Source of the DNA: Humimonas sp964465015 | Lineage (GTDB): Bacteria > Gemmatimonadota > Gemmatimonadetes > Palauibacterales > Palauibacteraceae | Direction: 5' to 3' | DNA length: 64,000 bases | Assembly (NCBI GenBank): GCA_964465015.1 | Contig: CAYXHP010000068.1 | Span: forward strand, 1 to 64,000 | Part shown: one piece after another, positions 53,591 through 61,270 of the stretch | How positions within the stretch are numbered: the first letter of the stretch is position 1 | How the letters are laid out: each line of letters starts with the position of its first letter | The notes under the pieces: generated by a model | Seen by the model: only the letters and a program-made list of their open reading frames with translations | The model's database searches: none | What the model was told of the DNA's origin: nothing | Program-made: the position numbers and the translations under genes

Positions 53591-54780
53591 AGCGGACGCT
53601 TCGATCGCTGGGGTTCGCCGAGCTGCGCGGTCGGCGGGCCCTCGTGCGCGTCGACTACAACGTGCCGCTGGAGGAGGGAGAGATCCGGGAGGATAGCCGG
53701 ATCACGGCGACGCTGCCCACCCTCCGGTACCTGCTGGAGGCCGGGGCGCGCCCCGTCCTGATGTCGCACCTGGGCCGACCCGGCGGGCACCCGGATCCGG
53801 CACTCTCGCTGGCCCCCGTGGCGGAGCGGCTCGAGCGAGTGCTCGAAGCGACGGTGCGTTTCGTCGGGCCGGCGGATGGCGAGGCGGCGCTGGCGGCGAG
53901 CCGAGAGCTGGAGACCGGCGAAGTCCTCCTGCTCGAGAACCTCCGGTTCCTGGCCGGGGAAAAGAAGAACGATCCGGCTCTCGCGGACCGGCTGGCCCGG
54001 CTCGGCGACCTGTACGTCGAAGATGCGTTCGGGGCCTGCCACCGGGCGCACTGCTCGATCGTGGGCGTTCCCCGTCGCCTCCATCCGGCCGTGGCCGGCT
54101 TCCTGGTCCAGGCCGAGCTCGAGGCGCTCGACCGGCTCCGGTCGGACACGGAGTCTCCGTTCGTGGTCGTCATGGGCGGAGCCAAGATCGGGGACAAGAT
54201 CGGGCTCATGGAGGCGTTTCTGGGCCGGGCGGACCACATCCTGGTGGGCGGCGCGATGGCCAACACCTTCCTCAGGGCCCGGGGTCTCGACACCGGCGCG
54301 TCCCTGGTGGAGGACGATGCGCTCGACGAGGCGCGGAAGCTGACCGAGAGAGGAGGAGACCGGCTCGAGCTTCCCTCCGATGTCGTGGTCGCTGCCTCGC
54401 CGGAGGACGGAGAGGCCGCCCGGGTCGTCGCCGTCGACGCCATCGATGAAGGAGAAATGGCTCTGGACATCGGCCCGTCCACCCGGAGCGCGTTCGCCGG
54501 TGCCCTCGAGGGCTCCCGCACCGTGTTCTGGAACGGGCCCATGGGCCTGTTCGAGAAGCCGGCCTTCGCCGAGGGCACGCGGGCGGTCGCCCTGGCCCTG
54601 GCGGAGGCGTGCCGGGACGGCGCGTTCGCGGTCGTGGGCGGCGGCGATTCGGCGCGTGCGGTACGGGAGGCCGGGGTCGCGAGCGAGCTCTCTCACGTCT
54701 CCACGGGAGGCGGCGCGGCACTCGAGTACCTGGCCGACGGCAGCCTGCCGGGTGTCGACGCCCTGGACGAAGCGCCGTGA
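53587..54780 (+). CDS. pgk: Phosphoglycerate kinase
   Basis: The 397-residue enzyme makes ATP from 1,3-bisphosphoglycerate. The signature RVDYNVPLEEG (usual R-x-D-x-N-V-P-x) is near the start, followed by LMSHLGRPGG, LLLENLRF, the hinge VVVMGGAKIGDKI and the nucleotide motifs FWNGPMGLFE and VVGGGDS. It is a single-domain pgk, not a pgk-tpi fusion. The GTG at 53587 overlaps the gap stop and its own stop overlaps the tpiA GTG. Confidence 0.95.
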   Translation: MKRTLRSLGFAELRGRRALVRVDYNVPLEEGEIREDSRITATLPTLRYLLEAGARPVLMSHLGRPGGHPDPALSLAPVAERLERVLEATVRFVGPADGEAALAASRELETGEVLLLENLRFLAGEKKNDPALADRLARLGDLYVEDAFGACHRAHCSIVGVPRRLHPAVAGFLVQAELEALDRLRSDTESPFVVVMGGAKIGDKIGLMEAFLGRADHILVGGAMANTFLRARGLDTGASLVEDDALDEARKLTERGGDRLELPSDVVVAASPEDGEAARVVAVDAIDEGEMALDIGPSTRSAFAGALEGSRTVFWNGPMGLFEKPAFAEGTRAVALALAEACRDGAFAVVGGGDSARAVREAGVASELSHVSTGGGAALEYLADGSLPGVDALDEAP

Positions 54781-55547
54781 GCGCGACCCGGCCGTACTTC
54801 GGAGCGAACTGGAAGATGCACAAGGGACCGTCGGCGGCTCGGGCCTTCGTGCATGCGTTCCGGGGCCTCCACCCTCCGAGCGCCGACCGAACGGTGGTCT
54901 TCTTCCCTCCGGCCCTCTCGATCCCGGCTTTCCTGGAGGAGAGGGGTGACCGCACGGACCTGGGCGTGGGCGTCCAGGACGTGCACCAGGCGGCGGAGGG
55001 GGCCCACACCGGTGCCGTCTCGGCTTCCATGGCGGCCGATGCCGGGGCGACCTGGGGACTGGCCGGTCACTCCGAGCGTCGGCGCGAGTTCGGGGATGAC
55101 GATGCGCTGGTGTCCGCCAAGGTGCTCCGGCTCCTGGAGGCGGGGCTGCGACCGGTGCTGTGCGTGGGCGAGACGCTGGAGCAGCGCGAGGCCGGCCAGC
55201 TGGAGGACGTGCTCCGGCGCCAGCTTCGGGCGGTCCTGGACCGGCTGGCGGACGAGGACCGCTCTCGCCTGGTGATCGCCTACGAGCCGGTGTGGGCCAT
55301 CGGGACCGGCCGCACGGCGAGCCCGCAGGATGCGGCCGATGCCCACGCGCTCGTCCGGGCGGAGCTGGCCGAGCGGGTGGGCGAAGCGCGAGCCACCGAA
55401 GCCGTGGTGATCTACGGGGGCAGCGTCAAGCCGGAGAACGTCCAGGAGCTCCTCGCCATGCCGGGCATCGACGGGGCTCTGGTGGGAGGGGCGAGCCTGG
55501 AGCCGGAGGCATTCGCGCGCATCTGCGCAGCGGGCTCCCCGGCCTGA
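54777..55547 (+). CDS. tpiA: Triosephosphate isomerase
   Basis: The 256-residue TIM-barrel enzyme interconverts glyceraldehyde-3-phosphate and dihydroxyacetone phosphate. It has the substrate Lys in FGANWKMHK, the His in LAGHSERR, the catalytic Glu in AYEPVWAIGTG (the flexible loop follows), and the phosphate-binding YGGSVKPEN and LVGGASL. All catalytic residues are present. The GTG start overlaps pgk. A promoter for secG lies 38 bases after its stop. Confidence 0.96.
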   Translation: MSATRPYFGANWKMHKGPSAARAFVHAFRGLHPPSADRTVVFFPPALSIPAFLEERGDRTDLGVGVQDVHQAAEGAHTGAVSASMAADAGATWGLAGHSERRREFGDDDALVSAKVLRLLEAGLRPVLCVGETLEQREAGQLEDVLRRQLRAVLDRLADEDRSRLVIAYEPVWAIGTGRTASPQDAADAHALVRAELAERVGEARATEAVVIYGGSVKPENVQELLAMPGIDGALVGGASLEPEAFARICAAGSPA

Positions 55548-55584
55548 GTCGGCGGCGTTCTCCGTCCCTCGGCGGCTCGCCGCG

Positions 55585-55614
55585 TTGACCCGCCGCGGAA
55601 CCGCCGGCTAGATT
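55585..55614 (+). promoter_or_regulatory. Candidate promoter of secG
   Basis: TTGACC (55585-55590), 18 bases, TAGATT (55609-55614); the secG ATG follows about 70 bases after the expected start site. Confidence 0.6.
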
Positions 55615-55691
55615 GTGGGTTTGAATCCAGGCGCGGGCCCGAGGTCCGCGCCTTCGAACGTCACGCCGCGACCAGGGAAGTCCACGACCGC

Positions 55692-56165
55692 ATGCTATAC
55701 ACGCTCCTGCTCATCGTCATCATTTTGCTCGCGCTGCTCCTGTGCGTGATCATCCTTCTCCAGGCAGGGCAGGGCGGGGGCCTGGCGGCCACCTTCGGCG
55801 GGGCTTCGTCCTCGACCGAGTCTTTCATGGGGGGACGACAGGCCGCCACGCTCCTCACCAGGCTGAGCTGGATCGGAGGCGGGCTGTTCCTGTTCCTCGC
55901 CTTCGTGCTCGCGGTCGTCTCCTCGGGGTCGCGGCAGTCAGCGCCGAGCTCGATCCTGAAGGGCGAGTTCGGCGGCGCCGGTCAGCAGCAGGTGCCGACG
56001 ACGCCGACCTCGGTGCTGCAGGCCGAGAGCGCGGGAGCCAAGATCCCGGACACGTCGGCGGCGCGCGGCGGGGTGCTTCCGAAGTCGTCCCGACCCGACA
56101 CCGGTCAGGGAGCTGGGGGGGCCGGATCGGGCTCGAAGGGCTCCTCGGGCGGAACGTCCAGGTAG
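55692..56165 (+). CDS. secG: Preprotein translocase subunit SecG
   Basis: The 157-residue protein has two membrane helices (about residues 2-23 and 55-76) joined by the conserved SecG loop LLQAGQGGGLAATFGGASS. SecG aids the SecYE channel in protein export. The tail beyond residue 85 is Gly/Ser-rich and disordered. Position after tpiA is common. The last 61 bases overlap the 3' end of rnhA on the opposite strand, which is unusual. Confidence 0.9.
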   Translation: MLYTLLLIVIILLALLLCVIILLQAGQGGGLAATFGGASSSTESFMGGRQAATLLTRLSWIGGGLFLFLAFVLAVVSSGSRQSAPSSILKGEFGGAGQQQVPTTPTSVLQAESAGAKIPDTSAARGGVLPKSSRPDTGQGAGGAGSGSKGSSGGTSR

Positions 56166-56737
56166 TCCACGAGGCTCCCCGCGTCGATCTTCGCCTGGAT
56201 CCAGGCGTCGAATCCCGAAGGCGTCAGACCCTCGATCCCCACGCCCGTGGTGGCCGTCCGCACGGCCAGCATGTTGGCGTACTCGTTCTTGGCGTGGCCG
56301 GCATGGCCCCGGATCCAGCGCCACTCCACGCGGTGCTGACGGGCCACGTCGGCCAGCTCCCGCCACAGCTCGACGTTCTCGATCTCTCCACCCTTGCGGC
56401 GCCATCCCCGGCGGGCCCAGCCGTGGATCCACTCTTTCATGCCCCGCACGAGGTACTGGCTGTCGCTCGTGAACACGACGTCGGAGCGCCGGCGCAGGGC
56501 CGAGAGACCCACGATCCCGGACCGGAGCGCCATGCGGTTGTTGGTCGTGTCGGGCTCATAGCGGGCGAAATCCTTGCGAGCCCAGCCCCGGCCAGGTCGG
56601 AACTGCTCGATGAGCCCCGCGGCGCCTCCGGGATTGGCACGCGACCTGAACTGGTTGCCCAGGCAGGACTCGTCGGCGTAGATGTAGACGAGAGACGGAG
56701 CCTCGCTCCGTCCGCGGTGGTCGTCGCTCGAATTCAT
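56105..56737 (-). CDS. RNase HI-like protein lacking two catalytic acids
   Basis: The 210-residue protein has the RNase H fold in family order: a first strand YIYADESCLG (Asp22 equals E. coli Asp10), TTNNRMALRSGI (Ala70 where E. coli has Glu48), VVFTSDSQYLVRGMKEW (Asp92 equals Asp70) and RWIRGHAGHAKNEYANML (His145 equals His124, Asn155 where E. coli has Asp134). Spacing is the same (22 residues from the second to third position, 10 from His to the fourth), so the alignment is firm. Two of four metal-binding acids are therefore gone. The 50-residue C-terminal extension ends Pro/Asp-rich. The 5' end abuts carA on the other strand. Confidence 0.85.
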   Translation of the reverse strand: MNSSDDHRGRSEAPSLVYIYADESCLGNQFRSRANPGGAAGLIEQFRPGRGWARKDFARYEPDTTNNRMALRSGIVGLSALRRRSDVVFTSDSQYLVRGMKEWIHGWARRGWRRKGGEIENVELWRELADVARQHRVEWRWIRGHAGHAKNEYANMLAVRTATTGVGIEGLTPSGFDAWIQAKIDAGSLVDYLDVPPEEPFEPDPAPPAP

Positions 56738-56759
56738 GTCTCCGTATGGGAGCCTCTCG

Positions 56760-57878
56760 TTGCCGGACACGCAAGCATCTGACGGATATCTCCTCCTCGA
56801 GGACGGTGCGCGGTTCGAGGGCCGACTGGCCGGCTCCGGAGCCGGATCGGTCGGCGAGGTCGTGTTCACCACCAACCTGACCGGGTACCAGGAGGTCCTC
56901 ACCGACCCGTCGTACGCGGGACAGATCGTGGTGATGACCGCCCCCATGATCGGCGTGTACGGCACGCGCGAGGGCGACGACCAGTCCCGGCGGCCGTGGG
57001 TGGCCGGATTCATCGTGCGCCACCTGACCGACGAGCCGGGACGCGACCGACCGGGCCGCCTTCCGGACTACCTGGAACGGCACGGCATCCCTACGCTCAC
57101 CGGCGTGGACACCAGGGCCGTCACCCGTCGGATTCGGGAGGCCGGGGCCATGCGGGCCATCGTCGCGTCCGCCGCCGAGCCGATCGAGGCGGCCAGGAAG
57201 CGGCTGCTGGCGGAGCCCGCGATGGAGGGTCGCGACCTGGCCTCCGAGGTGACGACACTCGAACCCTACGAGCTCCCGGCCGAGGGCCCCGAGCGCGGAC
57301 TCGTGCTATGCCTCGACTACGGGGTCAAGCAGCGCAGCCTGGACCTGATCCGCCGGGAAGGCTTCCGGGTTCGCGTCCTCCCCGCGAGCACCCCGGCCGA
57401 GACGCTCGTCGGCTCGGATGCCGCCGGCCTGTTCGTCTCCAACGGTCCCGGCGACCCGGCCGCCGTGCCCGGCGCGGCGGCGCGCATCCGGGCCGCCGTG
57501 GACGGCGGGCTCCCGGTGTTCGGCATCTTCCTGGGCTGCCAGCTCGTGGCACTGGCCTTCGGCGGGAGCACGTTCAAGCTTCCCTACGGACACCGCGGCG
57601 GAAACCACCCGGTCCGGAACCTCGACACCGACCACGTGGAGATCACCTCGCAGAACCATGGCTTCGCCGTGCGCGAGGACGATGGAGAGGTGGCCGGCGC
57701 TCCCGTCCTGCGGGTCACCCACCGCAACCTGAACGACGGGACGATCGAGGGTGTGGCCCACCGATCGCTGCCCGTGTTCGCCGTCCAGTACCACCCCGAG
57801 TCGGCACCCGGGCCGCACGACAGTCGTTACCTGTTCGAGCGCTTCGTCCGCGCCATGGGAACGCCCGCGGCGCGCTGA
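56760..57878 (+). CDS. carA: Carbamoyl-phosphate synthase small subunit with altered glutaminase site
   Basis: The 372-residue protein has the CarA N-domain (GYLLLEDGARFEG, VFTTNLTGYQEVLTDPSYAGQIV) and the class I amidotransferase domain. CarA normally supplies ammonia to CarB by hydrolysing glutamine with the Cys in G-I-C-L-G-H-Q. Here this reads GIFLGCQ: Phe257 at the nucleophile position and Cys260 where His usually stands. The other triad members are present (His345 and Glu347 in YHPES). I prefer TTG 56760, with GGGAG 7 bases upstream; an ATG at 56736 would add 8 residues and share bases with the start of rnhA. No carB is nearby. Confidence 0.9.
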   Translation: MPDTQASDGYLLLEDGARFEGRLAGSGAGSVGEVVFTTNLTGYQEVLTDPSYAGQIVVMTAPMIGVYGTREGDDQSRRPWVAGFIVRHLTDEPGRDRPGRLPDYLERHGIPTLTGVDTRAVTRRIREAGAMRAIVASAAEPIEAARKRLLAEPAMEGRDLASEVTTLEPYELPAEGPERGLVLCLDYGVKQRSLDLIRREGFRVRVLPASTPAETLVGSDAAGLFVSNGPGDPAAVPGAAARIRAAVDGGLPVFGIFLGCQLVALAFGGSTFKLPYGHRGGNHPVRNLDTDHVEITSQNHGFAVREDDGEVAGAPVLRVTHRNLNDGTIEGVAHRSLPVFAVQYHPESAPGPHDSRYLFERFVRAMGTPAAR

Positions 57879-57909
57879 GACGCCGGGTGCTTCCTCGAGC
57901 CCGGTCTCG

Positions 57910-57939
57910 TTGACACTCACTGGGACCGCGAAGTAGCTT
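57910..57939 (+). promoter_or_regulatory. Candidate promoter of sppA
   Basis: TTGACA (57910-57915), 18 bases, TAGCTT (57934-57939). This is a near-ideal sigma-70-type -35. It favours the sppA start at 57982 over 57952. Confidence 0.65.
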
Positions 57940-57981
57940 GCCCACAGGCGGATGGACCGCTTTCCAGCCTGGAAGGAAGAG

Positions 57982-58896
57982 ATGTCGCCATCCACTCGCT
58001 CGTCGATCGTCGCCGTGGTGGTCCTCCTCGTGCTGTTCGGCGTCGGTGCCGTGGTGACGGCCGGTCTCGTGCTCGGACTCCGGCCGGCCGGTCTGGGAAG
58101 CGGTCGCGTGGCCATCATCCCGATCGACGGAGTGATCGGCACCGGCCAGAATGCGCTCACCGCCCTGCACCAGTTCCGCGACGACGCTTCGGTGCGAGCC
58201 TTCGTCCTCGAGATCCGCTCTCCGGGGGGCAGCGTCGGCGGATCCCAGAGCCTCTACCGCGAGCTCCGCGCGCTGCGGGAGGGGGATGAGCGTCCCATCT
58301 ACGCCTGGATCGGGGACGTCGGCGCGTCGGGGGCGTATTACGCGGCCCTGGGCGCCGACAGCATCTTCGCTCTGCCGGGTTCGATCACCGGCTCGATCGG
58401 CGTGATCATGGAGTTTCCCGAGGTCTACGACCTCATGCGGAAGGCGGGGGTTCAGCTGGAGGTCGTGAAGAGCGGCGCGCACAAGGACATGGGAAGTCCG
58501 GCGCGCAAGCTGACCGATGCGGATCGCGCGATCCTGCAGCAGGTCGTGGACGACACGTACGGCCAGTTCGTGGACGCGGTGGCCTCGAGCCGCCACCTGC
58601 CCGCCGATACCGTCCGGAAGCTCGCGGACGGTCGGATCTTCTCGGGGGCACGGGCACGGGACCTGGGCCTGATCGATGGACTGGCCACGTTCTCGCAGGT
58701 GGTGACGCGCGCCGGGAGGAGCGCCGGGCTGGGAGACCATCCGCGGACGGTACGACCCCTGCGCCGCCGCATCGGCCTCCTCGACCTCCTCTTCGGCGTG
58801 TCCGAGAGCAGGCTCCGGGACTGGATCGCGTCCTGGACCGGCTGGTCGGGGCTGGGCTACGGGGGCGCCCCGACGCTCCTGTACGAGTGGCGCTGA
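57982..58896 (+). CDS. sppA: Signal peptide peptidase SppA (S49, short type)
   Basis: The 304-residue membrane serine peptidase degrades signal peptides after cleavage. It has an N-terminal helix (SIVAVVVLLVLFGVGAVVTAGLVLG), the conserved VLEIRSPGGSVGGSQ, nucleophile Ser in GDVGASGAYYAA and catalytic Lys in VKSGAHKDMGSP. The tail of about 40 residues is hydrophobic/aromatic. I chose ATG 57982 because of the GGAAGGAAGAG Shine-Dalgarno and because the promoter at 57910-57939 leaves almost no leader for ATG 57952. Confidence 0.92.
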   Translation: MSPSTRSSIVAVVVLLVLFGVGAVVTAGLVLGLRPAGLGSGRVAIIPIDGVIGTGQNALTALHQFRDDASVRAFVLEIRSPGGSVGGSQSLYRELRALREGDERPIYAWIGDVGASGAYYAALGADSIFALPGSITGSIGVIMEFPEVYDLMRKAGVQLEVVKSGAHKDMGSPARKLTDADRAILQQVVDDTYGQFVDAVASSRHLPADTVRKLADGRIFSGARARDLGLIDGLATFSQVVTRAGRSAGLGDHPRTVRPLRRRIGLLDLLFGVSESRLRDWIASWTGWSGLGYGGAPTLLYEWR

Positions 58897-59008
58897 CGGA
58901 TCGGAGAAGACGAGGGATCCGGACCCCGCCACCCGGGTATCTCTCGTCGGCACAGGGCACTCGCGAAGAACGCGGGTGGGCGGGCTCGCACTGCACGGGA
59001 AGGCACAC

Positions 59009-59314
59009 ATGACGAAGGCGGATCTGGTCGACCAGGTGTACGAAGCCATCGGACCGGGCATCACGAAGAAGGACTGCGCGGCGGTCGTGGACGGCTTTCT
59101 CAACGCGGTCAGGAACGCTCTGGCCAACGAGGAGCGCATCGAGCTGCGGGGCTTCGGGACGTTCGAAGTTCGGCACCGGAAAGCGCGCATGGCGCGGAAT
59201 CCCCGGACCGGCGACCCGGTCCGCGTGCCTCCGCGGGCGGTGCCGGTGTTCAGGCCCTCCAAGCTCTGGAAGGAGTACGTGGCGGAGGAAGCGGACTACC
59301 CGCCGAGTTTCTGA
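59009..59314 (+). CDS. HU/IHF-family DNA-binding protein
   Basis: The 101-residue protein starts MTKADLVDQVYEAIGPGITKKD and contains ELRGFGTFEVRHRKARMARNPRTGD, the beta-arm motif of HU/IHF that inserts Pro into the minor groove (the NP in ARNPRTG). It bends and organises DNA. The C-terminus (LWKEYVAEEADYPPSF) is slightly extended. ATG 59009 fits the family start; an earlier GTG adds 11 unrelated residues. HU and IHF-beta cannot be told apart by eye. Confidence 0.93.
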   Translation: MTKADLVDQVYEAIGPGITKKDCAAVVDGFLNAVRNALANEERIELRGFGTFEVRHRKARMARNPRTGDPVRVPPRAVPVFRPSKLWKEYVAEEADYPPSF

Positions 59315-59337
59315 CCCGGCCCTCGGGTCCGCCCCGG

Positions 59338-59373
59338 ACGTTCCGTCGCGCACCGAACCGCGCGGCGGAACGT
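59338..59373. terminator. 14-bp hairpin between the HU-like gene and the aminotransferase
   Basis: A 14-bp stem (ACGTTCCGTCGCGC with GCGCGGCGGAACGT, one G-T pair) encloses the loop ACCGAACC. It lies between two convergent stop codons (59314 and 59387), so it may end transcription on both sides. No T tract. Confidence 0.55.
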
Positions 59374-59386
59374 CTCGCCCTGCGTG

Positions 59387-60553
59387 TCAGCCCTGCTCGA
59401 AGAAGGCCCTCACCCGACGGATTCCTTCCTCGAGCGTCTCCCGGTCGACGGCCAGATTGAACCGCAGGTGGCCGGGACTCTCGAAGGCCTCGCCGGGGAC
59501 GCACGCGACTCCGGCCCCGAGCAGTTCATCCGCCAGATCGGCCGAGTCCGTACTCCCGGTCACGCGGGTCCACAGGAAGATGCCCCCTTCGGGCGCACGG
59601 ATCTCGAGACCCGGGACGTCCGCCAGCCCCTCCACCGCCAGGGCGCGCGTCCCGCCCAGTCGCTCCAGGAAGTCCGCGATCACCGCCTCGCGCTCCTCCC
59701 GGCGCCCGAAGGCCGCCGCGGCGGCGTACTGCGAGGGCGCCGCGGCTCCCGACGTCGTCTGACTCTGGAGGTCGGCGGCCTTCCCGATCAGCTCCCGGGG
59801 ACCGGCGGCGAAGCCGATGCGCCATCCCGTCATCGCGAACGCCTTGGAGACGCCGTCCAGGACCACGGTGCGCTCGGGCGCGGCCGGCACGTCGAGGAGA
59901 GAGGGGGCGGGGCCGTCGCCGAAGCGAAGTCGTCGGTAGATCTCATCCGACAGGAGCCACACACCGTGCCGCCCGGACCACTCGGCGATGGCGCCCAGGA
60001 GCTCCGCGTCGTAGACCGCCCCCGATGGGTTGTTGGGGCTGTTGAGAAGGAGGACCCGGGTGCGCTCCGTACGGGCCGCCTCGAGACGCTCCGGGTCGAG
60101 GTGGAAGCCTTCCTCCCAGGTGGTCTCCACGAGGACCGGCTCGGCCCCGGCGAGCCGAACCTGGGGACGATAGCTCGTCCAGCACGGCGTCGGAACCAGG
60201 ACCTCGTCTCCGGGCCCGGCCAGGCAGAACAGACAGTTGAACAGCGCCTGCTTCACGCCGGCGCTCACCAGGACCTGTGCGGGGTCGAGGTCGGCGCTGC
60301 GGGTGGTCTCGGCCAGGTAGTCGACGATCGCGCGGCGCAGCTCCGGCACACCCTGGTTGGGCGGATAGCCCAGCCGGCCGGCGTGGACGGCGTCGATCCC
60401 GGCCTCGGCCGCGAAGTTCGGCGTGCCGTAAACCGGCTCGCCCGCGGACAGGTCGACGATCGAGTGTCCCTCCTCCCGCAGCCGACGGGCGCGGGCCGAG
60501 AGTGCCAGGGTGGCCGAGGGTTCGAGCGAGGAGACGTTTCGGGAGAATCTCAC
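59387..60553 (-). CDS. Class I aminotransferase, aspartate aminotransferase type
   Basis: The 388-residue PLP enzyme has the N-terminal region LEPSATLALSARARRLREEGHSIVDLSAGEP, YPPNQGVPELRRAIVDYL, the PLP-region NSPNNPSGAVYD with the Asp/Tyr block LLSDEIYRRLRFGD, the PLP Lys in LDGVSKAFAMTGWRIGF and an Arg in LRFNLA near the C-terminus. This matches the Thermus-type (subgroup 1-beta) aspartate aminotransferases, which may also act on other amino acids. Its exact substrate is not certain. It converges on the HU gene. Confidence 0.9.
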   Translation of the reverse strand: MRFSRNVSSLEPSATLALSARARRLREEGHSIVDLSAGEPVYGTPNFAAEAGIDAVHAGRLGYPPNQGVPELRRAIVDYLAETTRSADLDPAQVLVSAGVKQALFNCLFCLAGPGDEVLVPTPCWTSYRPQVRLAGAEPVLVETTWEEGFHLDPERLEAARTERTRVLLLNSPNNPSGAVYDAELLGAIAEWSGRHGVWLLSDEIYRRLRFGDGPAPSLLDVPAAPERTVVLDGVSKAFAMTGWRIGFAAGPRELIGKAADLQSQTTSGAAAPSQYAAAAAFGRREEREAVIADFLERLGGTRALAVEGLADVPGLEIRAPEGGIFLWTRVTGSTDSADLADELLGAGVACVPGEAFESPGHLRFNLAVDRETLEEGIRRVRAFFEQG

Positions 60554-60579
60554 CGGCTCTCCACAGGTGCGGGATCGCG

Positions 60580-60608
60580 TTGAAGGCGGACGGGCCGCGC
60601 GCTACCTT
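60580..60608 (+). promoter_or_regulatory. Candidate promoter of the moa operon
   Basis: TTGAAG (60580-60585), 17 bases, TACCTT (60603-60608), about 90 bases upstream of the first gene at 60707. It sits just upstream of the aminotransferase start on the other strand. Confidence 0.55.
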
Positions 60609-60706
60609 GAACCGGAGCGAGCTCCGCCGGAAAGCGGCCGGGAAGCTGCCCCGCCGGCCCGATCCTACGGACGGCGCAGGCGGGGCGTCAAGCAGGGTGA
60701 GTGAAG

Positions 60707-61009
60707 ATGACGCACGAGACCACGACCACACTCTCGCCCGCCGAGGTGCTCGCCGAGGCGAGGGAGTTCTTCACCGGACGACACCCGATCTGTCCGGCAT
60801 CCATCGAGAGTGAATCCGACCGGCACATCACGTTCAACACGTTTCGAAGCCGAATCACCGTGGCGGCCTTCCCGGACCCGGGGGACGAGGGTGCCACGCG
60901 CGTTCGCGCTTCGACGCTGCGCGAGGACGCGGTGGCGGCCCGGTTCCTGAGCGCGATCGGCTCGCTGGGGCGCGATCGGGTCGCCGCCGGGAAGGGGCCG
61001 GGCGCGTGA
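60707..61009 (+). CDS. Small protein of unknown function in the moa operon
   Basis: The 100-residue protein has two parts: an N-terminal Thr-rich stretch with SPAEVLAEAREFFTG, then RHITFNTFRSRITVAAF and RVRASTLREDAVAARFLSAIG. It looks like a small alpha/beta domain with no membrane segment or Cys cluster. I do not recognise it. A GTG six bases earlier (60701) is an alternative start. Its stop overlaps the moaD GTG by four bases, so it is translated with the molybdopterin genes and may serve the same pathway. Confidence 0.75.
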   Translation: MTHETTTTLSPAEVLAEAREFFTGRHPICPASIESESDRHITFNTFRSRITVAAFPDPGDEGATRVRASTLREDAVAARFLSAIGSLGRDRVAAGKGPGA

Positions 61010-61269
61010 CCCGAGCCGCGGCGGAGGGCACGCTCACCGTGGAGGTCCGCTTCTTCGCGGTGCTTCGCGACCTTGCGGGCAGCGAGCGGTGGGAGCTCGA
61101 ACTGCCCTCCGGCGCCACCGTCGCGGACCTCCTGGCGCGACTCGGCGAAGAGATCCCGGGGCTTCCGGGTGGGCTGGCCGTGGCCGTGGGGCTGGAGTAC
61201 GCCGGGCCGGGACGCGTGCTCGAGACGGGCGACGAGGTGGCGCTCATCCCGCCGGTCTCCGGGGGCTGA
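61006..61269 (+). CDS. moaD: Molybdopterin synthase sulphur carrier MoaD
   Basis: The 87-residue ubiquitin-like protein has VEVRFFAVLRDLAG, and a C-terminus PPVSGG. The terminal Gly-Gly is thiocarboxylated and donates sulphur to cyclic pyranopterin. It overlaps the small upstream gene and lies one base before the moaE start. No MoeB-type activating enzyme is seen in the window. Length and the GG end fit MoaD exactly. Confidence 0.92.
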   Translation: MTRAAAEGTLTVEVRFFAVLRDLAGSERWELELPSGATVADLLARLGEEIPGLPGGLAVAVGLEYAGPGRVLETGDEVALIPPVSGG

Positions 61270-61270
61270 G

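Noticed and set aside
57537..57539. Cys260 of CarA as the replacement nucleophile
   Set aside because: It sits three residues after the nucleophile elbow, at the position of the usual His, so it is not in line with the catalytic His and Glu. I keep it only as a remote possibility.
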